Origin: an uncultured Prevotella sp.
Lineage (GTDB): Bacteria > Bacteroidota > Bacteroidia > Bacteroidales > Bacteroidaceae
Assembly: GCA_944319935.1 (NCBI GenBank)
Contig: CALUFM010000008.1
Location: forward strand, 42,736 to 106,735
Reading direction: 5' to 3'
Length of the DNA stretch: 64,000 nucleotides
How positions within the stretch are numbered: position 1 is the stretch's first letter; each line of letters opens with the position of its first letter. The notes under the pieces were generated by a model. It worked only from the letters and a program-made list of their open reading frames with translations. It did not search any database and was not told the origin of the DNA. The position numbers and the translations under genes are program-made. Positions 52,582 through 61,285 of this stretch are shown one piece after another.

Positions 52582-53826
52582 GTTTTCTATATTCATGATG
52601 CAGAGGCTGCGTTCCCCTGTGAATACGGAGTCGAAAGACAACCATTTGCCGTCTGCGCTGCAACGTGGATGAAGGTCACATGACCAGTGCTTGTAAATGG
52701 ACGGGGAAGCGAATTTCTTGTAACTTCTCACGTCTGCCAGCAATGACGTTTCGTCTGTCGTGATGTTGACTTTGTATATTTTCGCGTGCCTGTATTTGTC
52801 TGGATACGTGTCAACAACAAATTCATCGTCGTTTATGAAATGGTGGTGTCCGTCAGAGTTTAGTTTTGGATAGGCGCAACGTTTGTAGTTCCGCATTGTC
52901 GGGTCAAAGAAATAAACGTGCGAGTCGATATTTTCAACTCTGCAGTATGCCACGATGCCGTTTTTAGAATTCCAACAGTAGTGTGACACCATGCCGGTTG
53001 TCGGTGACACGTGTATTTCGTTTGTGTTCGTGTCGATGACCATAAGTCTTGTCTTACGTCTTACGCCTTTGTACCAGCGATGCAGAAATGCTATGTATCT
53101 GTTGTCTTGTGAGAACTCTGTGTGTGTCACGAAATGGAACGCGTCGTCCATGTCCTCTTCATGGCTGATTGAAGCGATGGATGCCAGGTCAAGTAACATC
53201 TTTCTGGTGTTGTTTTTAAGGTCGATGAGGAATAATCCCGTCCCTGATGGTTTCTGTTCATCTAAGAAGGAGTATTCGTCTTTGTACACATATCCGTATC
53301 CCGGCATCATCTGTTGTAGGCGTTCATAGCTGAAAGACGTGGCGTAAAGCCCGTTGGGGCTGACTGTGTCGACAGGCCAGTTTATCGTAGTGCTTTCTTT
53401 GGTGTCAATGTTCGTTATCCGTGATTTCAAGGTGTTGCCCTCGGCAATGTTGTATGCGCAGTGCGTGTCGTCAACCCATTGCAGACGGCAGCCCTTGTGA
53501 TAGTTCCATGCTTTGGTCTCGCCGATTTTGTTCCATTTCCCGAAGTTCGTTCCATCCCAAAAACCGACTTCCAGAACGTCGTTGCTGGTGGGCATCCGTA
53601 ATGGTATTGTCAATTTGTTGGATAAAATTCGCTTGTTGTCTTGGCTGAAAGGGTTCAAGTCATGGAAACCGAAAAAACAGTTTTTTAAAACAATCGGTTG
53701 TGTGCAGAATTTAGAATCGTAATTAGGCATGAGGTCGTAAAACCCCTGATAAATATTCCTAATCGCATTTTTGATTATATAATTGTTTTTTACTTTCTTG
53801 TAAACAAAGGATTCTAATTGGTTCAT
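52564..53826 (-). CDS. Beta-propeller-like protein of the polysaccharide locus
   Basis: 420 residues, no signal peptide. Repeated blade-like segments: KAWNYHKGCRLQWVDDTHCA, TEFSQDNRYIAFLHRW, HYCWNSKNGIVAYCRVENID, DGHHHFINDDEFVVDTYPD and LHPRCSADGKWLSFDS, as in TolB/WD40-like six-bladed propellers. Proteins of this type occur beside glycosyltransferases in polysaccharide loci of several phyla; a lectin-like or lyase-like role is possible but not shown. It shares the low GC of the capsule block and converges on the GT2 gene. Confidence 0.65.
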   Translation of the reverse strand: MNQLESFVYKKVKNNYIIKNAIRNIYQGFYDLMPNYDSKFCTQPIVLKNCFFGFHDLNPFSQDNKRILSNKLTIPLRMPTSNDVLEVGFWDGTNFGKWNKIGETKAWNYHKGCRLQWVDDTHCAYNIAEGNTLKSRITNIDTKESTTINWPVDTVSPNGLYATSFSYERLQQMMPGYGYVYKDEYSFLDEQKPSGTGLFLIDLKNNTRKMLLDLASIASISHEEDMDDAFHFVTHTEFSQDNRYIAFLHRWYKGVRRKTRLMVIDTNTNEIHVSPTTGMVSHYCWNSKNGIVAYCRVENIDSHVYFFDPTMRNYKRCAYPKLNSDGHHHFINDDEFVVDTYPDKYRHAKIYKVNITTDETSLLADVRSYKKFASPSIYKHWSCDLHPRCSADGKWLSFDSVFTGERSLCIMNIENNKDIQ

Positions 53827-53989
53827 CTTGTTTGGGTATTTTATTTTAAAAACGTTTATCGTGTAAACTTATTATAAAGTAAATGAAGAAATAATTACCC
53901 GTTGGCGGATTTGTTAGTGGCTTCTCGTGGCAGACACTTACGGTTTGTTGTGTTTCGACGGCTTTAGCTTATGGTTTTCGTCTGTTTCC

Positions 53990-54088
53990 GACAGGTATGC
54001 AAGAGGCATCCTTTTACAATGTAAAATGCCGCCTTTCGAAAGACGAATGACCGTGTATTGTAAGCTGAAAGGACATTTTCCGAAATAG
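53990..54088. repeat. 22-bp-period array I
   Basis: Units 54012-54033, 54034-54055 and 54056-54077. The surrounding ~240 bp (about 53935-54180) is a diverged copy of the region around array G. The rest of the gap 53827-54345 holds no gene I can support. Confidence 0.85.
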
Positions 54089-54345
54089 TAACATTGCCGT
54101 GCTGCTCAATGGCGGATATATTACAAGGAAGAATGCGGGAATGTTGGTATGTTCAATTCCGTCAATGGGGTGACTGACGATTTATTTTCTTCAGGGCTGT
54201 GCTACCTTTACGCTTTCACCACATTGACATTTACGAAATAGTTTTCTGACGGTAAGGAAACGTTGGATTTGCGGAATGAAAGCAGTCGGGTTTTCATTAT
54301 GTTTTTTGTTCTTGTTTGGGTTGGATGCTGGTTGGCGTTGTAGCG

Positions 54346-54840
54346 TCATAGTAAATTCATCGCGATGCATGCGCATGCTTCGGCATCGGCCAAGGCGTGG
54401 TGGTGTTTTGTAAGGTCGTACCCGAAATATGCGGATACGGTTGGCAGTTTGTGGTTGGGCAGGATGCTCCCCAATTTGCGGCGTGCCGCCTTGCAGGTGC
54501 AGTAAAAACGGTAACATGGGTATTCCATGTTGTAGACGCTGAACGCCGCTTTGAGGCAGCCCTCGTCAAACGGGCTGTTGTGGGCTACCAGCGGCAAGCC
54601 TTCAATCAGTGGCTCGATTTCACGCCAAACTTCCGGAAATGGTTGCGCGTTGGCCGTGTCGCCGGCCGTGATGCCGTGTATTTGGGTGTTGAAGTAAGAA
54701 TAATAATTGGGCACGGGGCGTATCAGCTTGTATGCCGTTGTCGTGATTTTGCCGTTCCTTACCACCACGATGCCTACGCTGCACACGCTTGACCTGTGGC
54801 TGTTGGCTGTCTCGAAGTCGATGGCTGCGAAGTTTTTCAT
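54346..54840 (-). CDS. DEDDh-type 3'-5' exonuclease (DnaQ-like)
   Basis: 164 residues. Exo motifs: FAAIDFETANS (Asp-Glu, motif I), VAHNSPFDEGCL (motif II) and HHALADAEACA (motif III with His), as in the epsilon proofreading subunit family. A free-standing short exonuclease used in repair or RNA trimming. It is the last gene of a minus-strand operon, 36 bp behind the CDF gene. Confidence 0.92.
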   Translation of the reverse strand: MKNFAAIDFETANSHRSSVCSVGIVVVRNGKITTTAYKLIRPVPNYYSYFNTQIHGITAGDTANAQPFPEVWREIEPLIEGLPLVAHNSPFDEGCLKAAFSVYNMEYPCYRFYCTCKAARRKLGSILPNHKLPTVSAYFGYDLTKHHHALADAEACACIAMNLL

Positions 54841-54876
54841 TGTTCCTGAATGTTTTTCCTGACCGCTGTCTTGTCG

Positions 54877-55791
54877 CTATTCGGGCTTTACGTACCGCCC
54901 GTTTACTTTCAACGGCTCGATGTGTAGACTGATGTATGTGCCGTCTCCGAACTCGCAGCGTAGGCGGTGTTCTATGTCCGTGGCGCGGCGGTGGGCTTCA
55001 TACAGGCTGATGTCGCCAGGCATGCGCAGGTGCATCTCTATGGATATGCGGTTGCCTATGCGGCGTGTGCGCATGTTGTGTATGCCGCTCACGCCGTCTT
55101 CGTCTTCGGCTATTTCCTTTATTTTCCGCTCTATTTCATCGGGCAGGCTCTTTTCCAGCAGTTCGTCTGACGCCTGTTTCATGAGCGAGAGGGCGGTCTT
55201 GATGATGAAAACGCTCACTATCACGGCGGCGATGGGGTCAAGCACGGTCCATCGTTCGCCAAGGAAGATGGCTCCGCCTATGCCGAGAGCCGTGCCTATT
55301 GACGAGAAAGCGTCGCTGCGGTGATGCCATGCGTTGGCCACGACGGCTTGCGATTGGGTTTCGCGGCCGGTCTTTACCGTAAAGCGGTAACACCATTCCT
55401 TGGCCACTACGCTTGTCAATGCCGCCCAAAGGGCTATCATGCCGGGTTGCGGCAAGACTTCACCGCGCAGGGCTGCGGCAATCTTTTCCGCTCCGCCGTA
55501 AAGTATCATGACGCCTACGGCGAACAGTGCCAGCCCGATGAAGGCCGTGGCCAATGTCTCATACTTGCCGTGCCCGTAGTCGTGGTCGCTGTCTTGCGGT
55601 TTGTTGCTGAGCTTTACAAACACGATGACAACCACGTCGGTAATCAGGTCGGAAAGCGAATGCACGGCATCGGCAATCATTGCCGACGACCGTCCGAGTA
55701 TGCCGAAGGCGAATTTTAGGGTTACGAGCAGCACATTGACAACGCTGCCAAGCACTGTTACACGATAGATTTTGCGTTCACGTGAATCCAT
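54877..55791 (-). CDS. Cation diffusion facilitator (CDF) transporter
   Basis: 304 residues with six N-terminal helices and a cytosolic C-terminal domain. Metal-site motifs SAMIADAVHSLSDLITD (helix II, with the Asp-His and Asp residues) and AWHHRSDAFSSIGTALG (helix V, His-Asp). The C-terminal domain VSGIHNMRTRRIGNRISIEM binds metals. It exports Zn2+, Fe2+, Mn2+ or Co2+ by proton antiport. 19 bp from the permease gene, so in the same transcript. Confidence 0.93.
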   Translation of the reverse strand: MDSRERKIYRVTVLGSVVNVLLVTLKFAFGILGRSSAMIADAVHSLSDLITDVVVIVFVKLSNKPQDSDHDYGHGKYETLATAFIGLALFAVGVMILYGGAEKIAAALRGEVLPQPGMIALWAALTSVVAKEWCYRFTVKTGRETQSQAVVANAWHHRSDAFSSIGTALGIGGAIFLGERWTVLDPIAAVIVSVFIIKTALSLMKQASDELLEKSLPDEIERKIKEIAEDEDGVSGIHNMRTRRIGNRISIEMHLRMPGDISLYEAHRRATDIEHRLRCEFGDGTYISLHIEPLKVNGRYVKPE

Positions 55792-55810
55792 TTTCTTATT
55801 TTCACATCAA

Positions 55811-57097
55811 TCATTCTTTCTTTCCAAACTCAGGGTCTATCTTTACGAATGCCGACACGATGAATGTCATAGCGCAAAGCAACACCACGATGACGAAGAA
55901 CCAGAAGTAGCCCACAAGCTCTTGCAACCAGCCTGCAACCAGCCCCGGAAGCATCATCGACAGAGCCATCAGGGCCGTACATAGGGCGTAGTGTGACGTC
56001 TTGTATTCGCCTTGGCTGTAATAAATGAGGTAAAGCATGTATGCCGTGAAACCGAAACCATAGCCGAACTGCTCTACAAAGACGCATACGTTGACTATTG
56101 CGAGGCTTGCCGGCATGGCGTAGCTGAGGTAGACGTATACGAGGTCGGGCAGCGTTATGGCGCACACCATTGGCCACAGCCAACGCTTCAGGCCGTCTTT
56201 CCCGGCGGCCATCCCGCCGAGGATGCCGCCAATGGTGAGGCCGACGATGCCCACTGTGCCTTGCACCAAACCGTATTCTTGCGGCGAAAGTCCGAGTCCG
56301 CCGTTGTTTCCGCTGTCGATTAGGAACAGTGACGACACCTTGGCCAACAGTCCTTCAGGCATACGGTAAAGCAGCATGAAGAGGAAAGCCCAGACTGTTT
56401 CTTTCAGCGGGAACTTCGTGAAGAATGTCTTGATTGACCGCCAAAGTTCCATCCAGATGTCGTTCGCGTTGGCGTTCAGCCGCTTGCGGTCTGACATCGG
56501 GCATGGCAAGACGAAGCTGTGCCACAGCCAAAGGGCGATGAACAGCCCCGTTACGCCGTAAAACATCAGGCTCCATGAGTAGCGTATGCTGCCCCGGAAG
56601 ATTACTTGCAGGTTGCCCGCCACCATGACAAGGAAGCCCTGCCCGAAAATCGTAGCCAAGCGGTAGAAGGTGCTGCGTATGCCTACAAACCAGGCTTGCT
56701 TGTGTTCGTCAAGGCCGAGCATGTAGAAGCCGTCGGCCGCTATGTCGTGGGTCGCGCTGCTGAAGGCCATCAGCCAGAAGAAGCACAGCGTGCCTTGCAG
56801 CCAGAAGTCGGTGGGTATGGTGAACGCTACGCCGCCAAACGCCGCGCCGATGAGCAACTGCATTGTTATTATCCACCAGCGTTTTGTCTTGATGATGTCC
56901 ACAAACGGGCTCCATAAGGGCTTTATGACCCATGGCAGGTAGAGCCATGAGGTGTAAAAAGTGATTTCGGCGTTGGTTAGTCCTAATTGCTTGTATAGCA
57001 CCAGTGATATTGTCATTACCGCCACGTATGGCAATCCTTCGGCGAAATACAGTGACGGCACCCAGCTCCAAGGTTTTTTGCTTAATTTGCGGTTCAT
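55811..57097 (-). CDS. AmpG-like MFS permease
   Basis: 428 residues, about 12 helices. AmpG-type features: LYFAEGLPYVAVMTISLVLY at the N-terminus, ITFYTSWLYLPWVIKPLWSP, then FSSATHDIAADGF. AmpG imports anhydro-muropeptides released by cell-wall turnover. Its gene starts 16 bp after the SpoIID-containing fusion, whose predicted cytosolic location makes muropeptide recycling a consistent shared role. Confidence 0.83.
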   Translation of the reverse strand: MNRKLSKKPWSWVPSLYFAEGLPYVAVMTISLVLYKQLGLTNAEITFYTSWLYLPWVIKPLWSPFVDIIKTKRWWIITMQLLIGAAFGGVAFTIPTDFWLQGTLCFFWLMAFSSATHDIAADGFYMLGLDEHKQAWFVGIRSTFYRLATIFGQGFLVMVAGNLQVIFRGSIRYSWSLMFYGVTGLFIALWLWHSFVLPCPMSDRKRLNANANDIWMELWRSIKTFFTKFPLKETVWAFLFMLLYRMPEGLLAKVSSLFLIDSGNNGGLGLSPQEYGLVQGTVGIVGLTIGGILGGMAAGKDGLKRWLWPMVCAITLPDLVYVYLSYAMPASLAIVNVCVFVEQFGYGFGFTAYMLYLIYYSQGEYKTSHYALCTALMALSMMLPGLVAGWLQELVGYFWFFVIVVLLCAMTFIVSAFVKIDPEFGKKE

Positions 57098-57113
57098 AGC
57101 TCTTCTGTCTTGA

Positions 57114-60100
57114 TTAATTGTATATTTCCCTTATTTCAGCTCCCCTGTAATAATGCAACAGTATTTCGTCATAACTGTATCCGCGTTCGCCCATGACAGC
57201 GGCTCCTATCTGGCAGAGGCCCACGCCGTGTCCCCATCCTGCGCCGGTGATGACAAAGCGTGACGGAACTCCGTTGTTGACATCGAGCTTGTCTACCACG
57301 AACGCGCTGCTGTAAAGATGCGTTTCGCTTAAAGCGCGGCGTATTTCAAGCTCCTTGCCGATGGTGAACGAGCGTTTGCTGCCTACTATCCTCAATTTGC
57401 ATATACGCCCGCTGCGCCCGCGTTCTACGGGCACAAGGTCTATTATGTCGCCAAAGTCCATTTTCAACTTGTCGCTGATTAGCCCGGAAAGCTGTTCCTG
57501 CGTGTACTCCACGTGCCAACGGTAAAAGTCAGACGTGTCTTGGTCGTAGTCGTTAAGCACCTGTGACAATATCTTCTTGTCGTCGGTGTTGCAGTAAGAG
57601 TCGGGGCTGGTGCGTATCCATTTGTCGGCCTCTGCCTCGTTGGTCAGGTCGGGCAGGGGCTGTTTCCCGTCACCGTTGTCACGTAGTGATATGAGGTAAG
57701 GTTGCGGCTTGTTTTCCCAACAGTATTGAAACTCTTCAGTCGCTCCGCCGCAGCATTTGCTGAAACGGGCGTCGCAAATGTCGTTCCCGTACATTAATAT
57801 CTGCCCGCGCGTTTCTTTCACGGCTTGTTCCACATGCACGTTGTTGGCCTTCGTTATGCCTTGGTAACGCTGGCAGTGGTCGTCTGCGCACACGTCGAAT
57901 ATGGTGTGGTCGTCTCGGTCATACCAGCGTATAAGCTCGTCGTCCTTTTTTACGAATGAGAAGAAGCCGCTTCCGCCCGTGTCTTGTCTGCGGCGGCGTT
58001 CCATCTGGGCCAGCAGCCAACTGCGTGAGATTACCGCGTGCGCTTTCAGGAATTCTAAGGACGATGTGGCTTTCATTTCGCTTGAAATGACGCTTGTGAG
58101 GTAATCTTCCACCGGGAGGCAGTTTATAGCGCACACTTTGTCGGCTTCAACCACGAGTCTCAGCATCCCTTTGAATGTCTGCGTCTCCTGGCGTTGCCAG
58201 TGGAAGTTCACCCCGATGGTCACGTTTTCGAGTGAGAACGACTCGTCCATGCCGTGCGGCGAGAATGTCAGTTCGCGGTAAAGGTTGCCGTTCCATGATA
58301 TTCCTCCCTCCGCGAACGAAACATGTTGTTGCCCGGTGATGATTTCGCCCTTGGCCATGTATTCGCCGTTGAGCGTGAAGTTTATGTCGTGCGCGCTTAT
58401 GATGCCCACTTGCACGCACGGTTCGTTCTGCTCTTTGGCCGGTTTTTCCCCGTTTTCGTCATGCGTCGGGTTTTCCCTTATCTTGTCGATAGCCTGGCGG
58501 AGTTTTGCTTCCGGCAGTGACACTTCGTGCAATATGGCATACGCCGTGTCAGGCGTTATGCTGTCAAAGTCGCATTTTCGTGGTGTTATGATAAGTCCGC
58601 CCATGTCCAATGCTCCCGGGCTGACCAGCGTCTTGCCGTCTCCGTCGGCGTAATAGCAGTCGGGTCGGTGCTTGCCGCGCGGGAACACAACCGTTACGCA
58701 TTGTCCGGCCGCCATCCATCCTATGATGTTCATCATTGGTTCAGGCTGCCCCTCGTTCACGGGCAGGGCGTCATACACACGTTTGAACATAGCCTCGCCG
58801 CACTCCGCGTTTTTGCTGCGGATTACTATTGCGGGGCAAATCCAATCAGGCAATACCGATATTTCGTTGCCCTCGTTGATTGAACACAGTGTCACAAGGC
58901 CGCGTTGCAGCCTCGGCCATGATGTCAGCAATGGCAATACCTCCGTGCTTCCGGCCTGGAAGTGCAGGTGGTCTGGTGCTGACGCGCCGCATTCAGGGCC
59001 GTTGTAGAACACCATCATTCTCGGGAAACGGGCCAGGAAGCGTTGCATCTCATGGTAAGTCTCCGTTATGCGTTGAGGCTCGTGCTTGCGCGACGCCACC
59101 GTGAAATGCACGGGAAGGATGGGGTAGGGGTTGACCAGAACCTCAAACCTGTCGCCAAAGCGTTTTGCCTCTTGCTCGTTCGGGCGGTTGTCCTGGCACA
59201 AGAAGCACGGCCTTTCCTCAATCGCTTTTTTGCTTATCGTAGCTCCTGTTGACACTATCCGTGCCGGGTTGTACTGCAGCAAGGCCATTGTCCCGTCTAT
59301 GTCAATCTTGCGTGTCATGACGTCTTGCAGGTTCCTGAAGTTCCGTCTGGCCAAGTCCCAGGTTTCCATCTGGCGGTTGAAGAAACGCCCAAGCGAGTTG
59401 TTTTCAAACATCGGCGCGCCGCCGCTGTTCATTTTCTTGCGTGCCATCAGCTCCATGGTGCGCAGTCGGTCCTTGTATAGGTTGTTGGCGTTCACCTTGT
59501 CCACGCTCAGTGCGGCGTCGCTGTTGCCGTCCCATCGGCGGCAGAGGTACAGCTCGGTGAATATGCGCCCGATTTTGAAATGGCGGCTGAAGGCCAGGCC
59601 GAGGGCGTAATCCTCGCCGTAGCTCGTGTTGGGGAAGCGTATCTGCCGTAGCAGCGGTGTGAAGAAAGCGCGCGGCGCACCCAATCCGTTTATGCGCAAG
59701 GCGTTGTTGCATCCGTTGGCCTCAGTCCATTCCGCGTGGCTGATTAGTCCGGGCGGAAGCGTGTTCAGCCCGAAGTCGCACATCCTGTAACTGCCCACAA
59801 TCATTGCCGCGCGCTGGCTGTAGAATGCGTCAACAATGCTTTGCAGCGTGCTGGGCGACGAGTACAGGTCGTCGCTGTCAAGCTGTACGGCGAAGCGTCC
59901 GCACCTCTTGTCGTCTACGGCCACGTTCCAGCATCCGCCTATGCCGAGGTCGGTGCGTTGTGGTATGATGTGTATCAGCCGTTCGTCGGTATATGCGTCG
60001 AGCAGCTTTGTCGTGTTGTCGGTCGAGTGGTTGTCTACCACGATGACGTTGAACTTGAACTTTGTCGCTTGTGACAGCGCGCTGTCCACGGCGTCGCAGA

Positions 60101-60890
60101 TGGTTTTTTCCCTGTTGCGCACAGGTATCACAACCGTTGCCTCCACGTCAAACTCTTGTTCGTCAAAGTCCGGTTCGGTGTAAGCCGACGTGTCAACCCA
60201 CGCCCCCACGGCTTTCAGGTGGGCGGTGACGGCCTGTTCCATCTCTATCTGCACGGCGCGGTTGGCCGGGTTTACGTAGTCAAACTGTTTCACTCCGCTC
60301 GCCCTCAGGTCTGTTTCCTCTTCCGTGTAAAGCGTTTCGTTTATGTGGAACATGCGCCCGTGGCGGCTCAGGTACAGCCATAGTTCATACCATCCGGCAT
60401 ACTTGTAGTCTGTGTCGTCGGCCTCTTCGGCGAACTTGCGCAGCAGCGAAGCGTCAGCCATCACCATCGAGCCGAAGTCGAAGTCGTCGCGCAGGCTGCC
60501 TTCCTGCCAGTCAATTACCGGGTGAGGCTCTGCCGTGCCGTTCTTCACGGCCAAGCGGTCAGAGTACACCATGGCGGCCCCTGTCTCCATCGCCACGCGC
60601 ATCATGCGCTGTATGGCATATTGGCCGAGGCTTACAGGCGCGTATCCCAAGAACATCATGGCGTAGTCGGCCGTCACGTTATCGGCCATGCTTCTTATCG
60701 CCGACGACGAGCGCAGCCCGTCAACCACGACAAACGAGCATCCGTCAGGCACGGCGTTGGCCAAGGCGAAGTCACTGGTTACCATCAGGTTGATATGCCT
60801 TATCATGCGGCTGCCGCGCAGTTGTCTTAGCGTGTTGGCTATGGCCGCGAAGTCGCCGCATGGCAAAAAACAGTCTATTGTTCCTTTCAT
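57114..60890 (-). CDS. Multidomain fusion: glycosyltransferase, DUF4922 (HIT-like) and SpoIID/LytB
   Basis: 1258 residues, no signal peptide. Region 1-240: degenerate GT-A-like domain. Region ~247-500: GT2 (ATVVIPVRNREKTICDAVDS, VQLDSDDLYSSPST with DxD). Region ~560-800: DUF4922 with CFLCQDNRP and the HIT-type PDHLHFQAGS (nucleotidylyl transfer/phosphorolysis). Region ~830-1258: SpoIID/LytB, with CLPVEDYLTSVISSEM, SKCCGGATEEFQYCW and GWGHGVGLCQIGAAVMGE. SpoIID proteins cut denuded glycan strands. Being cytosolic beside an AmpG-like permease suggests processing of imported wall fragments. A consensus promoter lies ~95 nt upstream. Confidence 0.88.
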   Translation of the reverse strand: MKGTIDCFLPCGDFAAIANTLRQLRGSRMIRHINLMVTSDFALANAVPDGCSFVVVDGLRSSSAIRSMADNVTADYAMMFLGYAPVSLGQYAIQRMMRVAMETGAAMVYSDRLAVKNGTAEPHPVIDWQEGSLRDDFDFGSMVMADASLLRKFAEEADDTDYKYAGWYELWLYLSRHGRMFHINETLYTEEETDLRASGVKQFDYVNPANRAVQIEMEQAVTAHLKAVGAWVDTSAYTEPDFDEQEFDVEATVVIPVRNREKTICDAVDSALSQATKFKFNVIVVDNHSTDNTTKLLDAYTDERLIHIIPQRTDLGIGGCWNVAVDDKRCGRFAVQLDSDDLYSSPSTLQSIVDAFYSQRAAMIVGSYRMCDFGLNTLPPGLISHAEWTEANGCNNALRINGLGAPRAFFTPLLRQIRFPNTSYGEDYALGLAFSRHFKIGRIFTELYLCRRWDGNSDAALSVDKVNANNLYKDRLRTMELMARKKMNSGGAPMFENNSLGRFFNRQMETWDLARRNFRNLQDVMTRKIDIDGTMALLQYNPARIVSTGATISKKAIEERPCFLCQDNRPNEQEAKRFGDRFEVLVNPYPILPVHFTVASRKHEPQRITETYHEMQRFLARFPRMMVFYNGPECGASAPDHLHFQAGSTEVLPLLTSWPRLQRGLVTLCSINEGNEISVLPDWICPAIVIRSKNAECGEAMFKRVYDALPVNEGQPEPMMNIIGWMAAGQCVTVVFPRGKHRPDCYYADGDGKTLVSPGALDMGGLIITPRKCDFDSITPDTAYAILHEVSLPEAKLRQAIDKIRENPTHDENGEKPAKEQNEPCVQVGIISAHDINFTLNGEYMAKGEIITGQQHVSFAEGGISWNGNLYRELTFSPHGMDESFSLENVTIGVNFHWQRQETQTFKGMLRLVVEADKVCAINCLPVEDYLTSVISSEMKATSSLEFLKAHAVISRSWLLAQMERRRRQDTGGSGFFSFVKKDDELIRWYDRDDHTIFDVCADDHCQRYQGITKANNVHVEQAVKETRGQILMYGNDICDARFSKCCGGATEEFQYCWENKPQPYLISLRDNGDGKQPLPDLTNEAEADKWIRTSPDSYCNTDDKKILSQVLNDYDQDTSDFYRWHVEYTQEQLSGLISDKLKMDFGDIIDLVPVERGRSGRICKLRIVGSKRSFTIGKELEIRRALSETHLYSSAFVVDKLDVNNGVPSRFVITGAGWGHGVGLCQIGAAVMGERGYSYDEILLHYYRGAEIREIYN

Positions 60891-60983
60891 TTCTTTACAT
60901 GTCTTTACGGAAGTGGCGCGTCATGGAAAGCCTGTGTGAGCCACGCGCTCTTATTCCGGCGCGCCTCCCTTTTCTTCAACATG

Positions 60984-61014
60984 CAAAGTTAGCGTAAAGC
61001 TGAGACAAAACAAA
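60984..61014 (-). promoter_or_regulatory. Promoter (TTTG-N19-TAACTTTG) of the SpoIID-fusion operon
   Basis: Both elements at 19-nt spacing. The transcript should start near 60977, with a leader of ~87 nt. Confidence 0.78.
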
Positions 61015-61053
61015 ATAAAAATCTTTTATTTTATTGTGAATATGGTTATATGT

Positions 61054-61083
61054 GTAGGGGCAGACACACGGGTCTGCCCCTAC
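61054..61083. repeat. GTAGGGGCAGAC palindrome
   Basis: Perfect 12-bp stem GTAGGGGCAGAC / GTCTGCCCCTAC with an ACACGG loop. Member of the palindrome family also at 17516, 63021, 63651 and 63836. It may terminate gtrA transcripts. Confidence 0.88.
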
Positions 61084-61085
61084 AT

Positions 61086-61285
61086 TATCAGTCTTGTCCT
61101 CGTCTGCTCGTCCCTTGTCTGCTTGTCTGCTTGTCTGCTGTAAACTCGTCTGCTGTAAACTCGTCTGCTGTAAATTTGTCTGCTGAAAACTCATCAGCTT
61201 GCCTCTCGTCTGCTCGTCCCTTGTCTGCTCGTCCCTTGTCTGCTCGTCTGCTGTAAACTCGTCTGCTGTGTTCTCGTCCGCTGTT
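61086..61285. repeat. Octamer-repeat array overlapping the gtrA 3' end
   Basis: TGCTTGTC/TGCTCGTC and CTGTAAACTCGT words repeated through ~200 bp. The part from 61194 to ~61285 is translated as the C-terminal ~30 residues of the GtrA protein. Confidence 0.85.
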
